Under the pieces are notes generated by a model. That model saw nothing but the letters and a program-made list of their open reading frames with translations, was not told the origin of the DNA and did not search any database. From assembly GCF_900108085.1 (NCBI RefSeq), contig NZ_FNVR01000028.1, positions 1 to 55,605 of the forward strand: a stretch of 55,605 nt of DNA, read 5' to 3'. Source of the stretch: Algoriphagus boritolerans DSM 17298 = JCM 18970 (lineage in GTDB: Bacteria; Bacteroidota; Bacteroidia; Cytophagales; Cyclobacteriaceae). The position numbers were made by a program, and so were the translations under genes. Shown here one piece after another: positions 44,322 to 53,898 of this stretch. Numbering within the stretch: the first letter of the stretch is position 1; every line of letters begins with the position of its first letter.

Positions 44322-45122
44322 TCACATCAACCCTCCGCTTTCCACATCGTAGAAAAAGCCCTGTTCAGGGTTGGGCTTACGGTAATGGGTGAGGCTTGCG
44401 TGGTGTTGGGTTCCGCGCCTGAAGGCATTGACAGGAATAAGGTAAACATCTTCAGGGCCTCCTGGATGACCGCCTAGGCCAAGCACGATAAAGGTTGGCC
44501 TTCCGGTCTCTTTCGCAAATCGCTGATATTCTTTAAGCTGACTATCCTCCGCAAACCAGATGTAATCCCCTTTCTGTCGGCTACGCCATTTACATTCTAT
44601 AGCCAGAGGAAAACTGCCTGCTGCGGTATTGATCGTCACCTGAATATCGGGATTGAGAACTGTACTGGTATAGCGATCTGCAATAAACCTTTCTCCTGCC
44701 CAATGATCCAGACGAAAAAATTGTGGATTAAACTTCTGCACCACGTACTTCTCGAAAATGAGTCCAGGATTGAAATCGGGGTCAACTTCTTTGCATTCGT
44801 CTTCTTCTAAACCGAAAAGATCTTCGCGAAGTTGTTGAATCAGTATGTCGGGATCTTTACCTACAAGCATAGCCTTCTTCCTGAGCATGACCTCTTCTCC
44901 CTTGGATAGCTTTCCGTCTTCCAGGGCAAGGTGGATTGCTTCCTCCAGGATGTAGGTAGGTTTTGTTTCTCCGACTTCAGTAACTTCATCTTTTTCAGGC
45001 TCTAAGGATTGCTTTAACTCTTCCGGTTCCACGGGTTTTCTCGATGTTTTCTTTCGCAAAGAGATGTAGAGAGCAATGCCCAGTACGAGCAGGCCTAAAA
45101 GGACTATAAAAAGCTGAGACAT
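44322..45122 (-). CDS. Membrane-anchored PD-(D/E)XK nuclease-like protein with TerB-like segment
   Basis: A 266-residue protein with one N-terminal membrane helix (residues 3-21) and a basic stop-transfer RKKTSRK, so the rest faces the cytoplasm. Residues ~58-95 (EEAIHLALEDGKLSKGEEV) resemble a TerB-like helical module. From 120 on, a restriction-endonuclease-like core appears: GLIFEKY (120-126), NPDIQV with Asp159 and AIECKWR with Glu176 and Lys178, the full PD-(D/E)XK triad. A DNA- or nucleotide-cleaving role at the membrane is plausible but unproven. It is a single gene between purH and purN. Confidence 0.75.
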   Translation of the reverse strand: MSQLFIVLLGLLVLGIALYISLRKKTSRKPVEPEELKQSLEPEKDEVTEVGETKPTYILEEAIHLALEDGKLSKGEEVMLRKKAMLVGKDPDILIQQLREDLFGLEEDECKEVDPDFNPGLIFEKYVVQKFNPQFFRLDHWAGERFIADRYTSTVLNPDIQVTINTAAGSFPLAIECKWRSRQKGDYIWFAEDSQLKEYQRFAKETGRPTFIVLGLGGHPGGPEDVYLIPVNAFRRGTQHHASLTHYRKPNPEQGFFYDVESGGLM

Positions 45123-45487
45123 TATTTTATATACTGAAAAACCGCGTTTAAAAGATCTATTTTTGATTTAGTCCCGCTGGACAATTAAAATTTTCACTAA
45201 AATAATATCTACCGAAACTTATAGCAATACCCTCTACAGGGTATTTTTTGATAAAAAGTGAAAATTCTTAGATTTTAATTGACCTTTCTGGGAATTAAGA
45301 TTAAAAGTTAGACGATTTAAAAAATTACTTTAGTAGATAAATCTAACCCGGGAGACTCCCGAGAAATCAGTTTAAGAAGAATTCTGCTTAGTTGAAACAA
45401 ACAAACCTAAGTCCCCTGATCGGACTGCTAAAAATTACAGCTTAGCAATTCCAAAGGTCAGAACGCTGAAAGCGATGGCCTTGGAGA
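45123..45487. other. Gene-free spacer between the nuclease gene and purN
   Basis: It contains the large palindrome at 45179-45284 (separate entry) and a short palindrome CGGGAGACTCCCG near 45350. No ORF of substance is seen. Confidence 0.5.
45179..45284. repeat. MITE-like 106-bp nested palindrome
   Basis: The terminal inverted repeats GGACAATTAAAAT and ATTTTAATTGACC match at 12 of 13 positions. Inside them ATTTTCACT (45190-45198) pairs with AGTGAAAAT (45257-45265). The centre is a perfect hairpin AATACCCT-CTAC-AGGGTATT (45226-45245) followed by Ts. The whole could fold into one long cruciform or RNA hairpin. It has no coding capacity. Confidence 0.6.
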
Positions 45488-46045
45488 TCAAATCAAACCA
45501 GCAATGACCTCTGGGAAATACCGATGTTCCAAAACATGGACTTTTTGGGCGATTGTATCAGGAGTGTCGTCTTGGGTTACTTTTGTCGCGGCTTGGAAGA
45601 TGATTTTCCCCTCATCATAATGCTCATTGACTAAGTGGATGGTAATGCCGGTTTCCGTATCTCCTGCGGCTTTTACGGCTTCGTGGACATGGTGTCCGTA
45701 CATGCCTTTTCCTCCATATTTCGGTAAAAGTGCCGGGTGGATATTGACCATTCGGTCTGGAAATGCCCGAATAAGATCTTCCGGGATTTTGAGTAAAAAG
45801 CCAGCCAAAATCACCCAATCGATTTTTTCTTCCTGAAGTTTGGCCAAAAGCACTCCCGCATCCATTTCTTTTCGTGTGAAAGTAAAAGTAGGAACCCCAA
45901 ACTTTTTGGCACGCTCCAACACAAAGGCATTGGCCTTGTTGGAAGCAATCAAGGCAATTTCAGCTTTGGTGGAACCTTGAAAATGTTCCATGATCTTTTC
46001 GGCATTGGAGCCGCTACCGGAGGCGAGGATGGCTAGTTTGATCAT
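45488..46045 (-). CDS. purN: Phosphoribosylglycinamide formyltransferase
   Basis: A 185-residue GAR transformylase that adds a formyl group from 10-formyl-THF in purine synthesis. The N-terminal LAILASGSGSNAEKIMEHF, then IALIASNKANAFVLERA, WVILAGFLLKIPEDLI, and the catalytic segment NIHPALLPKYGGKGMYG with the His of HHVHEAV and the Asp in GDTETGITIHLV are all in place. The length is normal. It lies upstream of the nuclease gene on the same strand but 365 bp away, so probably not in the same transcript. Confidence 0.95.
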   Translation of the reverse strand: MIKLAILASGSGSNAEKIMEHFQGSTKAEIALIASNKANAFVLERAKKFGVPTFTFTRKEMDAGVLLAKLQEEKIDWVILAGFLLKIPEDLIRAFPDRMVNIHPALLPKYGGKGMYGHHVHEAVKAAGDTETGITIHLVNEHYDEGKIIFQAATKVTQDDTPDTIAQKVHVLEHRYFPEVIAGLI

Positions 46046-46484
46046 TTTTTAAGAGAAAAGAGGCTAGAAGCGAGTAACAAGATGTGGGTATCTAGTATCA
46101 AGGTGCAAGTATCAAGAATTTTGGATCAAGAGACAAAAAATTTGAGGCAACTGGTCTGAAGTAAGATCCAGGAGATTTGAAACAAGATTTTGGGGACTGG
46201 TGTCTAGAACTGAAAGCACATCCGGTGAACCGTTCCAGATTCGGGAAATGGTCACCAGCGGGATGCTTAAAATCATCGGTACCCGCTTAATGCCTCCCAG
46301 TAATTTGAGCTGCGAAAAATTGCCCTCAATTCCGGAAAAATTTGTTTCATTCAGGGCAAAGTGTCATGCTTGAGGTCAGGAAAAGTTACAGATTCTTTTT
46401 TCTGTTTAAAGTTTGAATTCAACACCTCATAGATTCCGAGCTTTCTTTTTATTTTGGCAGGAAATCAACCTTTTTTAAAAAGTC
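46046..46484. other. Gene-free 439-bp spacer
   Basis: The left part consists of iterated words (variants of AAGTATCAAG and GTGTCTAGAAC). A hairpin AGCGGG / CCCGCT with a GATG/CATC inner pair lies at 46257-46287. The right part is AT-rich and must hold the divergent promoters of purN and the following gene. Confidence 0.5.
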
Positions 46485-47024
46485 ATGTCAGCAAGCGAAC
46501 TAGGAGTGGGCAGCCGAATCGGTCATCCTAAATTTGGAACCGGAGTCATAGTCTCTGTGGATGAGACGTATTTTAAAATTTATTTTTCCAATACAGAGGA
46601 AGTCAAAACCCTTGCTCGGGATTACGAAGGCTTCTCGGTCGTGGAGGCAAAAGTTCCCGACTTTCCTATGCTTACCATGAAAGATGTGGAGCGTGCGATA
46701 CGCGAAGCATTGATTGCTACCTCAGAACGTGCACCTTTGGTTCCTTTGGGAGGGAAATGGATGGGAGGGACACTGGTGATTGAACCATCCGATAAAAATC
46801 TTCAAACCAAGGAAATACCGGTGGAGACCTTCTTTCACAAGATCGTCATGGTGAGGGAAAAGCTCCGGGTGCTCGAGCAAAATATCAACAATCACCCCAA
46901 ACTTGACGATGAGGATCGGGTGAACCTACAGCAATACATTACGCGATGCTACGGTTCCTTGACGACCTTCAATGTGCTTTTTGCTTATAAAGAAGATCAG
47001 TTTAAGGGGAGTGGGAAGGACTAG
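46485..47024 (+). CDS. Conserved protein with N-terminal SH3/Tudor-like segment
   Basis: A 179-residue cytoplasmic protein. The start SRIGHPKFGTGVIVSV and YFKIYFSN resemble the small SH3/Tudor-like domain seen at the C-terminus of UvrD/PcrA helicases, which binds protein partners or nucleic acid. The middle and C-terminal parts are helical (KIVMVREKLRVLEQNINNH, LQQYITRCYGSLTTFNVLF), with no catalytic motif. It converges on dnaA. The function is unknown; DNA- or polymerase-associated regulation is conceivable. Confidence 0.75.
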   Translation: MSASELGVGSRIGHPKFGTGVIVSVDETYFKIYFSNTEEVKTLARDYEGFSVVEAKVPDFPMLTMKDVERAIREALIATSERAPLVPLGGKWMGGTLVIEPSDKNLQTKEIPVETFFHKIVMVREKLRVLEQNINNHPKLDDEDRVNLQQYITRCYGSLTTFNVLFAYKEDQFKGSGKD

Positions 47025-47077
47025 GTCGGTAGCAGACCCCGCGTTTGAACTTATTTAAAAAGGGAGAAAGATCCAGA

Positions 47078-48493
47078 TCAATAAGATCTCATTTTGAATT
47101 TCTTCTTGAGTTCACCGACCGAATGCTTAAATCCGGAGTCAGTTTCAATCATGTCGTTCACTGTCTGCACGGCATGGATCACTGTACTGTGATCCCGACC
47201 ACCAAAATGATAACCGATCGACTTGAGTGAATGGTTGGTGAATTCTTTTGAAAAATACATTGCTACCTGACGGGCGATTACGATCTCTTTTTTACGGGTT
47301 TTGGCTTTCAGATCTTCCAGCTGAATCCCGAAGTATTCTGAAACGGCTTTTTGGATAAAATCAATGCCGACTTCCGTTTCGATGTCTTTGATGAAGTTTT
47401 TGATCACTGTTTTGGCCAGCTCGAGGTTGATCTCGACACGATTCAGAGAAGCGTGAGCGATCAGGGAAATCAGAATTCCTTCCAGTTCCCGGACATTGGT
47501 GTCCACTGAGTAAGCCAAATATTCCACCACGTCATCCGGAATGAAGATTCCCTCAGATTGCATTTTGCGGCGAACGATAGCCACCCGGGTTTCGAAATCG
47601 GGCATTTGCAAGTCTGCTGTCAGCCCCCATTTGAATCGGGAAAGCAATCGCTCCTCAAGTCCTTTCAGATCCCTGGGAGGACAGTCTGAGGTCATGATAA
47701 TCTGCTTTTTGTTCTGATGCAGGTGGTTGAAGATGTGGAAAAACATCTCCTGTGTCCGGTCTTTGCCGGCCAAAAACTGAATGTCATCGATGATCAGGAC
47801 ATCCACTTGCATGTAGAAATTGGTGAAGCTCTTTACGTTACCGTCTTTGATGGAATCCATAAATTGATTTACAAATTTTTCAGACGATACATAAAGCACA
47901 AATTTGTCATCAGGACCATTCTTTATTTCATTTCCGATTGCCTGAACGAGGTGAGTTTTTCCCAAGCCTACACCTCCGTAGACCATCAGCGGATTAAAAG
48001 AAGTAATGCCGGGCTTGGTAGCCACAGCGAATCCTGCAGATCGTGCGAGTCTGTTGCAATCTCCCTCAATGTAGGTGCTAAAGGAATAGGATGGATTGAG
48101 GTTGCTTTGCGTCAGCATGTCCGCATTCAGTGACTGCATCTCAAAGGGTGTTTTTACTTCTGCCTGAGGATTGTTTTTTTTGCCGGATGCATTCCCCTGC
48201 GGAAAAGAAACCACATAGGGCTGATTGTTGGAATTGCCTTTGTCTATTACTACAGCATACTCCAATCGGCCATTTTGACCCAAGGTGTTTTTGATGGCAA
48301 GTTTTAGCACTTGCACGTAGTTATCCTCCAACCATTCGTAAAAAAATTGGCTAGGAACCTGAATTGTCAAACTGGAACCTTCCAGCTTGATCGGGTTGAT
48401 TGGCTTAAACCAAGTCGAAAAGCTCTGCTCGTTGACGTGTTGTTCTATCACACGCAAACACTCATTCCATACGGCGCTAGCTTCCAAACTCAT
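47078..48493 (-). CDS. dnaA: Chromosomal replication initiator DnaA
   Basis: A 471-residue DnaA. Domain I occupies the first ~85 residues (WNECLRVIEQHVNEQSFSTWF). Domain III has Walker A GGVGLGKTH near 173 and Walker B VLIIDDIQFL near 237. Domain IV carries the DnaA-box recognition motif GGRDHSTVIHA near 440. It opens the origin in its ATP form. The gene is single, transcribed toward the SH3-like gene. Its 366-bp upstream spacer has only one degenerate box (TGTGGAAAA near 48552), so the origin is not clearly here. Confidence 0.97.
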   Translation of the reverse strand: MSLEASAVWNECLRVIEQHVNEQSFSTWFKPINPIKLEGSSLTIQVPSQFFYEWLEDNYVQVLKLAIKNTLGQNGRLEYAVVIDKGNSNNQPYVVSFPQGNASGKKNNPQAEVKTPFEMQSLNADMLTQSNLNPSYSFSTYIEGDCNRLARSAGFAVATKPGITSFNPLMVYGGVGLGKTHLVQAIGNEIKNGPDDKFVLYVSSEKFVNQFMDSIKDGNVKSFTNFYMQVDVLIIDDIQFLAGKDRTQEMFFHIFNHLHQNKKQIIMTSDCPPRDLKGLEERLLSRFKWGLTADLQMPDFETRVAIVRRKMQSEGIFIPDDVVEYLAYSVDTNVRELEGILISLIAHASLNRVEINLELAKTVIKNFIKDIETEVGIDFIQKAVSEYFGIQLEDLKAKTRKKEIVIARQVAMYFSKEFTNHSLKSIGYHFGGRDHSTVIHAVQTVNDMIETDSGFKHSVGELKKKFKMRSY

Positions 48494-48859
48494 TTAGAAA
48501 TGATTAGATTATAATCCTGGGATCCTTGACAGTTGCAAGGGGGTCAAATTTGTGGAAAATTAACTTAAATAAAAAATCCAAATGGGCTTGAAAAAGTCAA
48601 TTTTTAAAGAATTATTGTCGGTAACAGAATAATATTCTGCGAAAATTTCATTCCAAATTGAATGACTCACTGTTATTTTTTTTACCTGAATTTTCAGATG
48701 ATGTTTTGATAAAATACAGAATTTCTGTTTAGTAATTGATAGTTAGCGGTTTAGAATTAATGGTTGGCAATTAATATTGAAATCAATTTCTAACTGACAA
48801 TTTACCGGTCATTTCTTATTTTTGGCCCTATCCCAAATGAGGATTTAATAAACCCAAAA
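48494..48859. other. Divergent promoter region of dnaA and the mutase operon
   Basis: AT-rich and gene-free. It contains one degenerate DnaA box near 48552, iterated words (TAATTGATAGTTAGCGG, TAATGGTTGGCAATTAATATTG) and the promoter element before the mutase genes. No cobalamin-riboswitch-like sequence is seen. Confidence 0.5.
48817..48824 (+). promoter_or_regulatory. Bacteroidota -7 promoter element before the mutase operon
   Basis: TATTTTTG is a perfect match to the Bacteroidota -7 consensus TAnnTTTG and lies 35 bp before the ATG of the small subunit. The matching -33 TTG is not clear. Confidence 0.45.
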
Positions 48860-50254
48860 ATGAACAGCGATCTTTTTGAAGACTTTTCACCTACCAATAA
48901 AGCGGCTTGGATAAATCAGGCAAAAAAGGATTTGAAAGGGAAGGATTTTAAACAAAGTTTGACTACCAAGCTTTGGGAGGAAATTGAAATCGAGCCTTTT
49001 TATACCAAGGAAGATTTGGCTCATCTTCCTGAAATTCCGAAGAATTGTTTTGAAAAGGCTTCTGATTTTTCAGGCTTTCCTTCCAGAAATTGGGTGAATT
49101 TTTCTGCAGTTTACCCTAAAACATCCAATAAAGAGGTGCTGAATGCTTTGGAAAACGGAGCAAGTGGGTTAATTCTGTATTTGGATGGAAATGAAAAACT
49201 GGACCACCTTTTAAAAGGTGTTCAAGCTGAATACATCTCTATTTTGGTCAAGCCGCTCGGAGATCCCTTGCTTGCTATGAAGTCCTTTCTTACTTGGACT
49301 GAAAGTACGGGCATAAATGAAATGGAGATCAATGGAGGTATGCTCTGGTCGCCGATGGATCTTCTTTTTAGTGGGGAGAAAAGTTTGGACCAGGCAATTC
49401 AAATTTTGAAAGCTGTCATTGCTTCAAGTCCTAAATCGAAAAATTTTCATTCCTTTCAATTTAACTTTAGTCGATATGCCGAAGCTGGCGCCTCTGGACT
49501 CGATGAATTGATTTTTGGGTTTGGAGAGATCATCGAATTGATTGATCAATCTGGGATTGAACCTAAAGTTATTTTTGAGAAAAGCGGAATTTTCACGGCG
49601 GTAGGTGATTTGCATTTTCCTGAAATCGCCAAATTAAAAGCCATTCGGTTTTTTGCTTCCGAGCTTGCTTTTCAATATGGAATTGACCGAAGTCCTCGGG
49701 ATAGTTTTATTCTCTCCAAGACATCCGATTGGTCCAAATCCACTTTGGACGCGAATACCAATCTCATCCGCCAAACCTATGAGGCAATGGCGGCGGTAAT
49801 GGGCGGTGCAAATGGACTATGGGTTGTGCCGATTCAGCAGGATAAAGCAAATGAATTGGAGCTTCGGATCGCTAGAAACGTTTCTTCGATCTTGATCCAT
49901 GAATCCTACTTAGACAAAGTCGCTGATCCCACAGCAGGATCGTATTACTTGGATTTTTTAGTTTCTGAAATTATGAAAAAAACTAAGGAGGGAATTCAGG
50001 TTTTGGAAGAAAAGGGAGGCTGGAAGGCTGCATTTGAAAAAAATCAAATCCAGGATAAAGTAAGGGAAGCTCGGATGAAAAAACAAAATGAGGTGCTGAT
50101 CGGAAAAGCTACCAAGATTGGAGTGAATAGATTTTCTGCTTCTTCAAGCCTAAAAAATGACCTGGATTTTATTCCTTTCGAAGAAGAAATGAAGGAATTG
50201 AAACCAAGCAGGGTTTCCTATTTGGTAGAGCTTCAAAATCAAAACCAAGCATGA
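48860..50254 (+). CDS. mutA: Methylmalonyl-CoA mutase small subunit
   Basis: A 464-residue non-catalytic subunit of methylmalonyl-CoA mutase. The TIM-barrel portion is clear ([72 protein letters not shown]). The cobalamin-binding domain with DxHxxG, found in the large subunit and in longer small subunits, is missing, so this is the short form. It pairs with MutB to interconvert succinyl-CoA and (R)-methylmalonyl-CoA in propionate metabolism. It overlaps mutB by 4 bp (ATGA) in a two-gene operon. Confidence 0.94.
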   Translation: MNSDLFEDFSPTNKAAWINQAKKDLKGKDFKQSLTTKLWEEIEIEPFYTKEDLAHLPEIPKNCFEKASDFSGFPSRNWVNFSAVYPKTSNKEVLNALENGASGLILYLDGNEKLDHLLKGVQAEYISILVKPLGDPLLAMKSFLTWTESTGINEMEINGGMLWSPMDLLFSGEKSLDQAIQILKAVIASSPKSKNFHSFQFNFSRYAEAGASGLDELIFGFGEIIELIDQSGIEPKVIFEKSGIFTAVGDLHFPEIAKLKAIRFFASELAFQYGIDRSPRDSFILSKTSDWSKSTLDANTNLIRQTYEAMAAVMGGANGLWVVPIQQDKANELELRIARNVSSILIHESYLDKVADPTAGSYYLDFLVSEIMKKTKEGIQVLEEKGGWKAAFEKNQIQDKVREARMKKQNEVLIGKATKIGVNRFSASSSLKNDLDFIPFEEEMKELKPSRVSYLVELQNQNQA

Positions 50255-52374
50255 GACCTGACTTTAAATTTTGGAAAACCAGCGTCTACGGTCCAAAAGA
50301 CCAGATAAAACAAACGATTTGGGAGTCTCCTGAGCAGATACCAATTCCTGATCGATTTGACTCGGGGGAAATTGAAAAACTGCATCACCTTGCCTACGCA
50401 GCCGGAATTCCCCCATTTCTTCGCGGCCCTTATAGCACGATGTACGTACAGCGTCCTTGGACGATTCGTCAATATGCTGGTTTTTCTACCGCCGAGGAGT
50501 CCAATGCCTTCTACCGAAAAAATCTTGCCGGAGGACAAAAGGGGCTTTCCGTTGCATTTGATTTGGCGACGCACCGAGGCTATGATTCCGACCATCCCCG
50601 CGTGCAGGGTGATGTGGGAAAGGCCGGAGTTGCCATCGATACAGTAGAGGATATGAAGATCCTTTTTGACCAGATTCCATTGGATCAGATGTCAGTTTCC
50701 ATGACTATGAATGGTGCTGTAATTCCTATTTTGGCATTTTTCATCGTGGCAGCCGAGGAGCAGGGAGTGAAGCCGGAGCAACTATCAGGCACGATCCAAA
50801 ATGACATTTTGAAGGAGTTTATGGTGCGTAATACCTATATCTATCCTCCTCAGCCCAGTATGAAGTTGATCGCGGATATTTTTGAATTCACCTCCCAAAA
50901 GATGCCCAAGTTCAATTCCATATCGATCTCAGGCTATCACATGCAAGAGGCTGGAGCTACGGCGGATTTGGAGTTGGCCTATACCCTCGCGGATGGTCTT
51001 GAATACCTTAGAACCGGAATTAAAGCAGGTTTGGATATTGATGATTTTGCGCCAAGACTTTCTTTTTTCTGGGCTATTGGAATGAACTATTTCATGGAAA
51101 TCGCCAAAATGCGTGCAGGAAGGCTACTCTGGGCAAAGATTGTCAAGCAGTTTAATCCAAAAGATCCCAAGTCACTTGCTTTACGAACTCACTGCCAGAC
51201 TTCCGGTTGGTCGCTGACCGAGCAGGATCCGTTTAACAATGTCACTCGGACAGCCATCGAGGCTTTGGCTGCGGCTATGGGTCATACCCAATCGCTCCAC
51301 ACCAATTCCCTGGATGAGGCGATAGCCCTGCCTACGGATTTTTCAGCTCGAATCGCCAGAAACACCCAATTGGTACTGCAGGAAGAGACAGGGATCACAC
51401 AAGTGGTAGATCCATGGGGTGGTTCTTATTATGTTGAGTATTTGACAGATCAGCTGGTGCAAAGAGCCTGGACGCTGATCGAGGAAGTGGAAGGACTGGG
51501 TGGAATGGCAAAAGCCATCGAAACAGGACTTCCAAAACTTAGAATCGAAGAAGCGGCAGCAAAAAAGCAGGCTAGAATTGACAGCGGGCGGGATATCATC
51601 GTCGGGGTAAATCGCTATCAGGTAAATGAAAAGAGTGAGATCGAAGTCCGTGATGTGGACAATCAAGCCGTCAGAGATTCTCAAATTGCTCGATTGCAGC
51701 AAGTGAAATCAAAACGAAATCAGGAAGAAGTAGATAAAAGCTTAGAAGCGATCACAGAAGCTGCAAAGTTAGGCGGAGTCAATTTACTGGCTTTGGCGGT
51801 GGAAGCAGCGCGAAAAAGGGCTACTTTGGGAGAAATCTCCGATGCGATGGAGCGAGTCTTTGGACGCCACAAAGCCCAAACCCAAGCCATCTCAGGAGTA
51901 TATGCAGCAGAAGTGAAAAATCAGGATTCATTCAAAAAAGCTCAGGAATTATCAGACCGCTTCGCCGAGTTGGAGGGCCGTCGCCCCCGTATTTTGGTGG
52001 CGAAAATGGGGCAGGATGGACATGACCGCGGTGCGAAAGTTATCGCTACGGGTTTCGCAGATTTGGGCTTTGATGTGGATATCGGGCCATTATTTCAGAC
52101 ACCACAGGAAGTGGCCGAGCAGGCAATAGAAAACGATGTTCACATTGTAGGGGCATCTTCTCTTGCCGCCGGGCATAAGACGTTGGTGCCTCAGTTGATT
52201 AATGCTTTGCGAGAACTCGGTCGTCCGGATATCATGGTAGTGGCAGGAGGAGTGATTCCTCAGAAGGATTATGATTTTCTATTTGAAGCAGGTGTTTCGG
52301 CTGTTTTCGGCCCGGGCACTGTGCTTTCGGAGGCTGCTATTCAGATTTTGGAAAGGCTGATGCGAGACTTTTAA
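50251..52374 (+). CDS. mutB: Methylmalonyl-CoA mutase large subunit
   Basis: The 707-residue catalytic subunit. The TIM barrel holds [51 protein letters not shown] and [19 protein letters not shown]. The C-terminal cobalamin-binding domain has [20 protein letters not shown] with the B12-coordinating His, then GASSLAAGH and GGVIPQKDY. It needs adenosylcobalamin. The length is typical. Start and stop of the operon partners overlap by 4 bp. The stop codon lies in a perfect 13-bp tandem duplication. Confidence 0.97.
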   Translation: MRPDFKFWKTSVYGPKDQIKQTIWESPEQIPIPDRFDSGEIEKLHHLAYAAGIPPFLRGPYSTMYVQRPWTIRQYAGFSTAEESNAFYRKNLAGGQKGLSVAFDLATHRGYDSDHPRVQGDVGKAGVAIDTVEDMKILFDQIPLDQMSVSMTMNGAVIPILAFFIVAAEEQGVKPEQLSGTIQNDILKEFMVRNTYIYPPQPSMKLIADIFEFTSQKMPKFNSISISGYHMQEAGATADLELAYTLADGLEYLRTGIKAGLDIDDFAPRLSFFWAIGMNYFMEIAKMRAGRLLWAKIVKQFNPKDPKSLALRTHCQTSGWSLTEQDPFNNVTRTAIEALAAAMGHTQSLHTNSLDEAIALPTDFSARIARNTQLVLQEETGITQVVDPWGGSYYVEYLTDQLVQRAWTLIEEVEGLGGMAKAIETGLPKLRIEEAAAKKQARIDSGRDIIVGVNRYQVNEKSEIEVRDVDNQAVRDSQIARLQQVKSKRNQEEVDKSLEAITEAAKLGGVNLLALAVEAARKRATLGEISDAMERVFGRHKAQTQAISGVYAAEVKNQDSFKKAQELSDRFAELEGRRPRILVAKMGQDGHDRGAKVIATGFADLGFDVDIGPLFQTPQEVAEQAIENDVHIVGASSLAAGHKTLVPQLINALRELGRPDIMVVAGGVIPQKDYDFLFEAGVSAVFGPGTVLSEAAIQILERLMRDF

Positions 52375-52397
52375 TCAAATGAATTAATCAAATGAAT
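52372..52397 (+). repeat. 13-bp tandem duplication at the mutB stop
   Basis: TAATCAAATGAAT occurs twice head to tail, and the first copy begins with the mutB stop codon, so a backup stop follows in another frame. It is probably a simple slippage duplication. Confidence 0.7.
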
Positions 52398-52454
52398 CAG
52401 GGAATTCTAATTAGTTGATGCAAGCCATATCATCTTCCTGTATCAGTTCAGGAA

Positions 52455-53078
52455 TCATTTTTTTTGCAATTCTTCCATAAGCTTCATTTGCTCCCAATAA
52501 GGTAAAGCCCGTGTTTTGACTTCCGCGCCGAGTTCAAGGACAAGTGGGTTTGCCGGATCAAATACCGGCCATTCAGGTAGACCATCGCCGTTTGGGTTTC
52601 CTGTTTTCACAAAGTTTACCCAGTAGTCAGACATGGTTTTTTCCAAATCATAATCAGCCTGCTCAAAAGGTCTGTTCCATTTTCTCAGCGTATGGAGTGC
52701 ACAGCTGAATTCTGCCGAATGAAAGGCTCCATAATTTGGCTCACCGGGAGGAACTCGTGTGAAGTAATAGAGGTAAGCATCATTTTGACCTTTTTCGGTT
52801 TGCATTCGAGCCCAAGTATAATTTTGAAAGCCAAAGCCAAGGACTCCGATAGTTTTCAAGGTCTCCTGTAGTTCTGCTTCATTTCCTGCAGGGAAAAGCT
52901 TCAAGTACTCTCCGGCGCGGCCTCCGTATTGTTTTTTGGCATTGGCAATAAATTCAGCCGGAGATGTGGCTTGATTTCCGGATACCTGATCATCAGCATT
53001 CCATCCTGTCAGCAGGGGGACATCAGCGAATTTACCCTCCTCAAAAGCCTGTCTCACTCCAGACGGACTTTTGAACAT
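52455..53078 (-). pseudogene. Truncated carboxylesterase (C-terminal part)
   Basis: The 207 residues match only the C-terminal third of type B carboxylesterases (para-nitrobenzyl esterase-like): VPLLTGWNADDQVSG, YLYYFTRVPPGEPNYGAFHS with the catalytic His (FHSAEF), and MSDYWVNFVKTGNPNG. The N-terminal part with the nucleophile motif GESAG and oxyanion hole is missing. The visible start lies 3 bp after the Nudix gene stop, so the front half appears to have been removed by a deletion that joined the two genes. The fragment cannot be catalytic alone. Confidence 0.78.
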
Positions 53079-53081
53079 GGG

Positions 53082-53786
53082 TTAGGTTAATTTAAAGCTG
53101 TAAAGAAAAGGGGCTTTGTGACTTTTTCCGGTATAGAGTTTTTCGTGCCGGTCGAGGATATCCAAACTGAGCATCTTGCGCTGAAAGCTGGTTCTTCGCA
53201 GCTTTTCTCCTAAAATTGCCTCATACACAGCTTGCAGCTCATTCATAGTAAATCGATCAGGAAGTAGATTTCCCCCGATCAAGTTGCGATCCAAGTTTTC
53301 CCTAAGGGTTTGAAGGGCTTTTTGGACAATTTTATCATGATCGAAAATCAGTTTAGGCAATCGATCTATTTCATACCAAGCAATGGAATCCGAGAGGTTG
53401 TCAGGGGTCAATGTTACTTTTTCATGGTCGATGAGTGCGTAGTAGGCAACGGAAAAAAAACGATCAAGCATCCAATAGTTTTCTGGAATAGCGTGGCCGT
53501 TGGCCTCGAGGATAGTTTTCATCACCTTGGGCTGGTAACGTGACCTGTCACCAAAAGTGTGAAACTGCTTCAAATAGATTTCCTTCAGACCAGTCCGTTC
53601 AAATAAGCCTCTTTTGACGGCATCTTCCAGGTTTTCGGCTTTTCTTACAAACCCACCGGGAAGCGCATACCATCCTGTGGCATGGTATTCCATGAGTAGA
53701 ATTTTTAGTTTGCCTTTAGAAAAACCGAAAACGACCGAATCGTAAGCGAGATGGGGAATGTATTGCGATGTGTCGGGTAATGCCAT
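53082..53786 (-). CDS. Nudix-derived transcriptional regulator (NrtR/AraR-like)
   Basis: A protein of about 234 residues with an N-terminal Nudix fold (YDSVVFGFSKGKLKILLME, WYALPGGFVRK) and a C-terminal winged helix (FTMNELQAVYEAILGEKL, RTSFQRKMLSLDIL), the architecture of the NrtR family, which includes the Bacteroides arabinose regulator AraR. In the Nudix box the REUxEE core reads RGLFER, so metal-binding glutamates are lost; it probably binds a sugar or nucleotide ligand without hydrolysis. The ATG at 53786 is preferred to a TTG at 53834. The target genes are not evident; the adjacent gene is a broken esterase. Confidence 0.85.
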   Translation of the reverse strand: MALPDTSQYIPHLAYDSVVFGFSKGKLKILLMEYHATGWYALPGGFVRKAENLEDAVKRGLFERTGLKEIYLKQFHTFGDRSRYQPKVMKTILEANGHAIPENYWMLDRFFSVAYYALIDHEKVTLTPDNLSDSIAWYEIDRLPKLIFDHDKIVQKALQTLRENLDRNLIGGNLLPDRFTMNELQAVYEAILGEKLRRTSFQRKMLSLDILDRHEKLYTGKSHKAPFLYSFKLT

Positions 53787-53898
53787 TTTGGGGTTATTCT
53801 GTTCGAAGTAAGTAGGAATTTTCGGTAGAAGCAATTAGAATTGTCTCAAATTGAAACAATAGAATATCAAGTTCACGAGTCTACGAAAATATTTTTAT

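Noticed and set aside
48494..48859. Origin of replication upstream of dnaA
   Set aside because: Only one degenerate DnaA box was found; the better cluster is at 27129-27202.
48494..48859. Cobalamin riboswitch before the B12-dependent mutase
   Set aside because: No B12-box-like sequence or matching structured region is visible.
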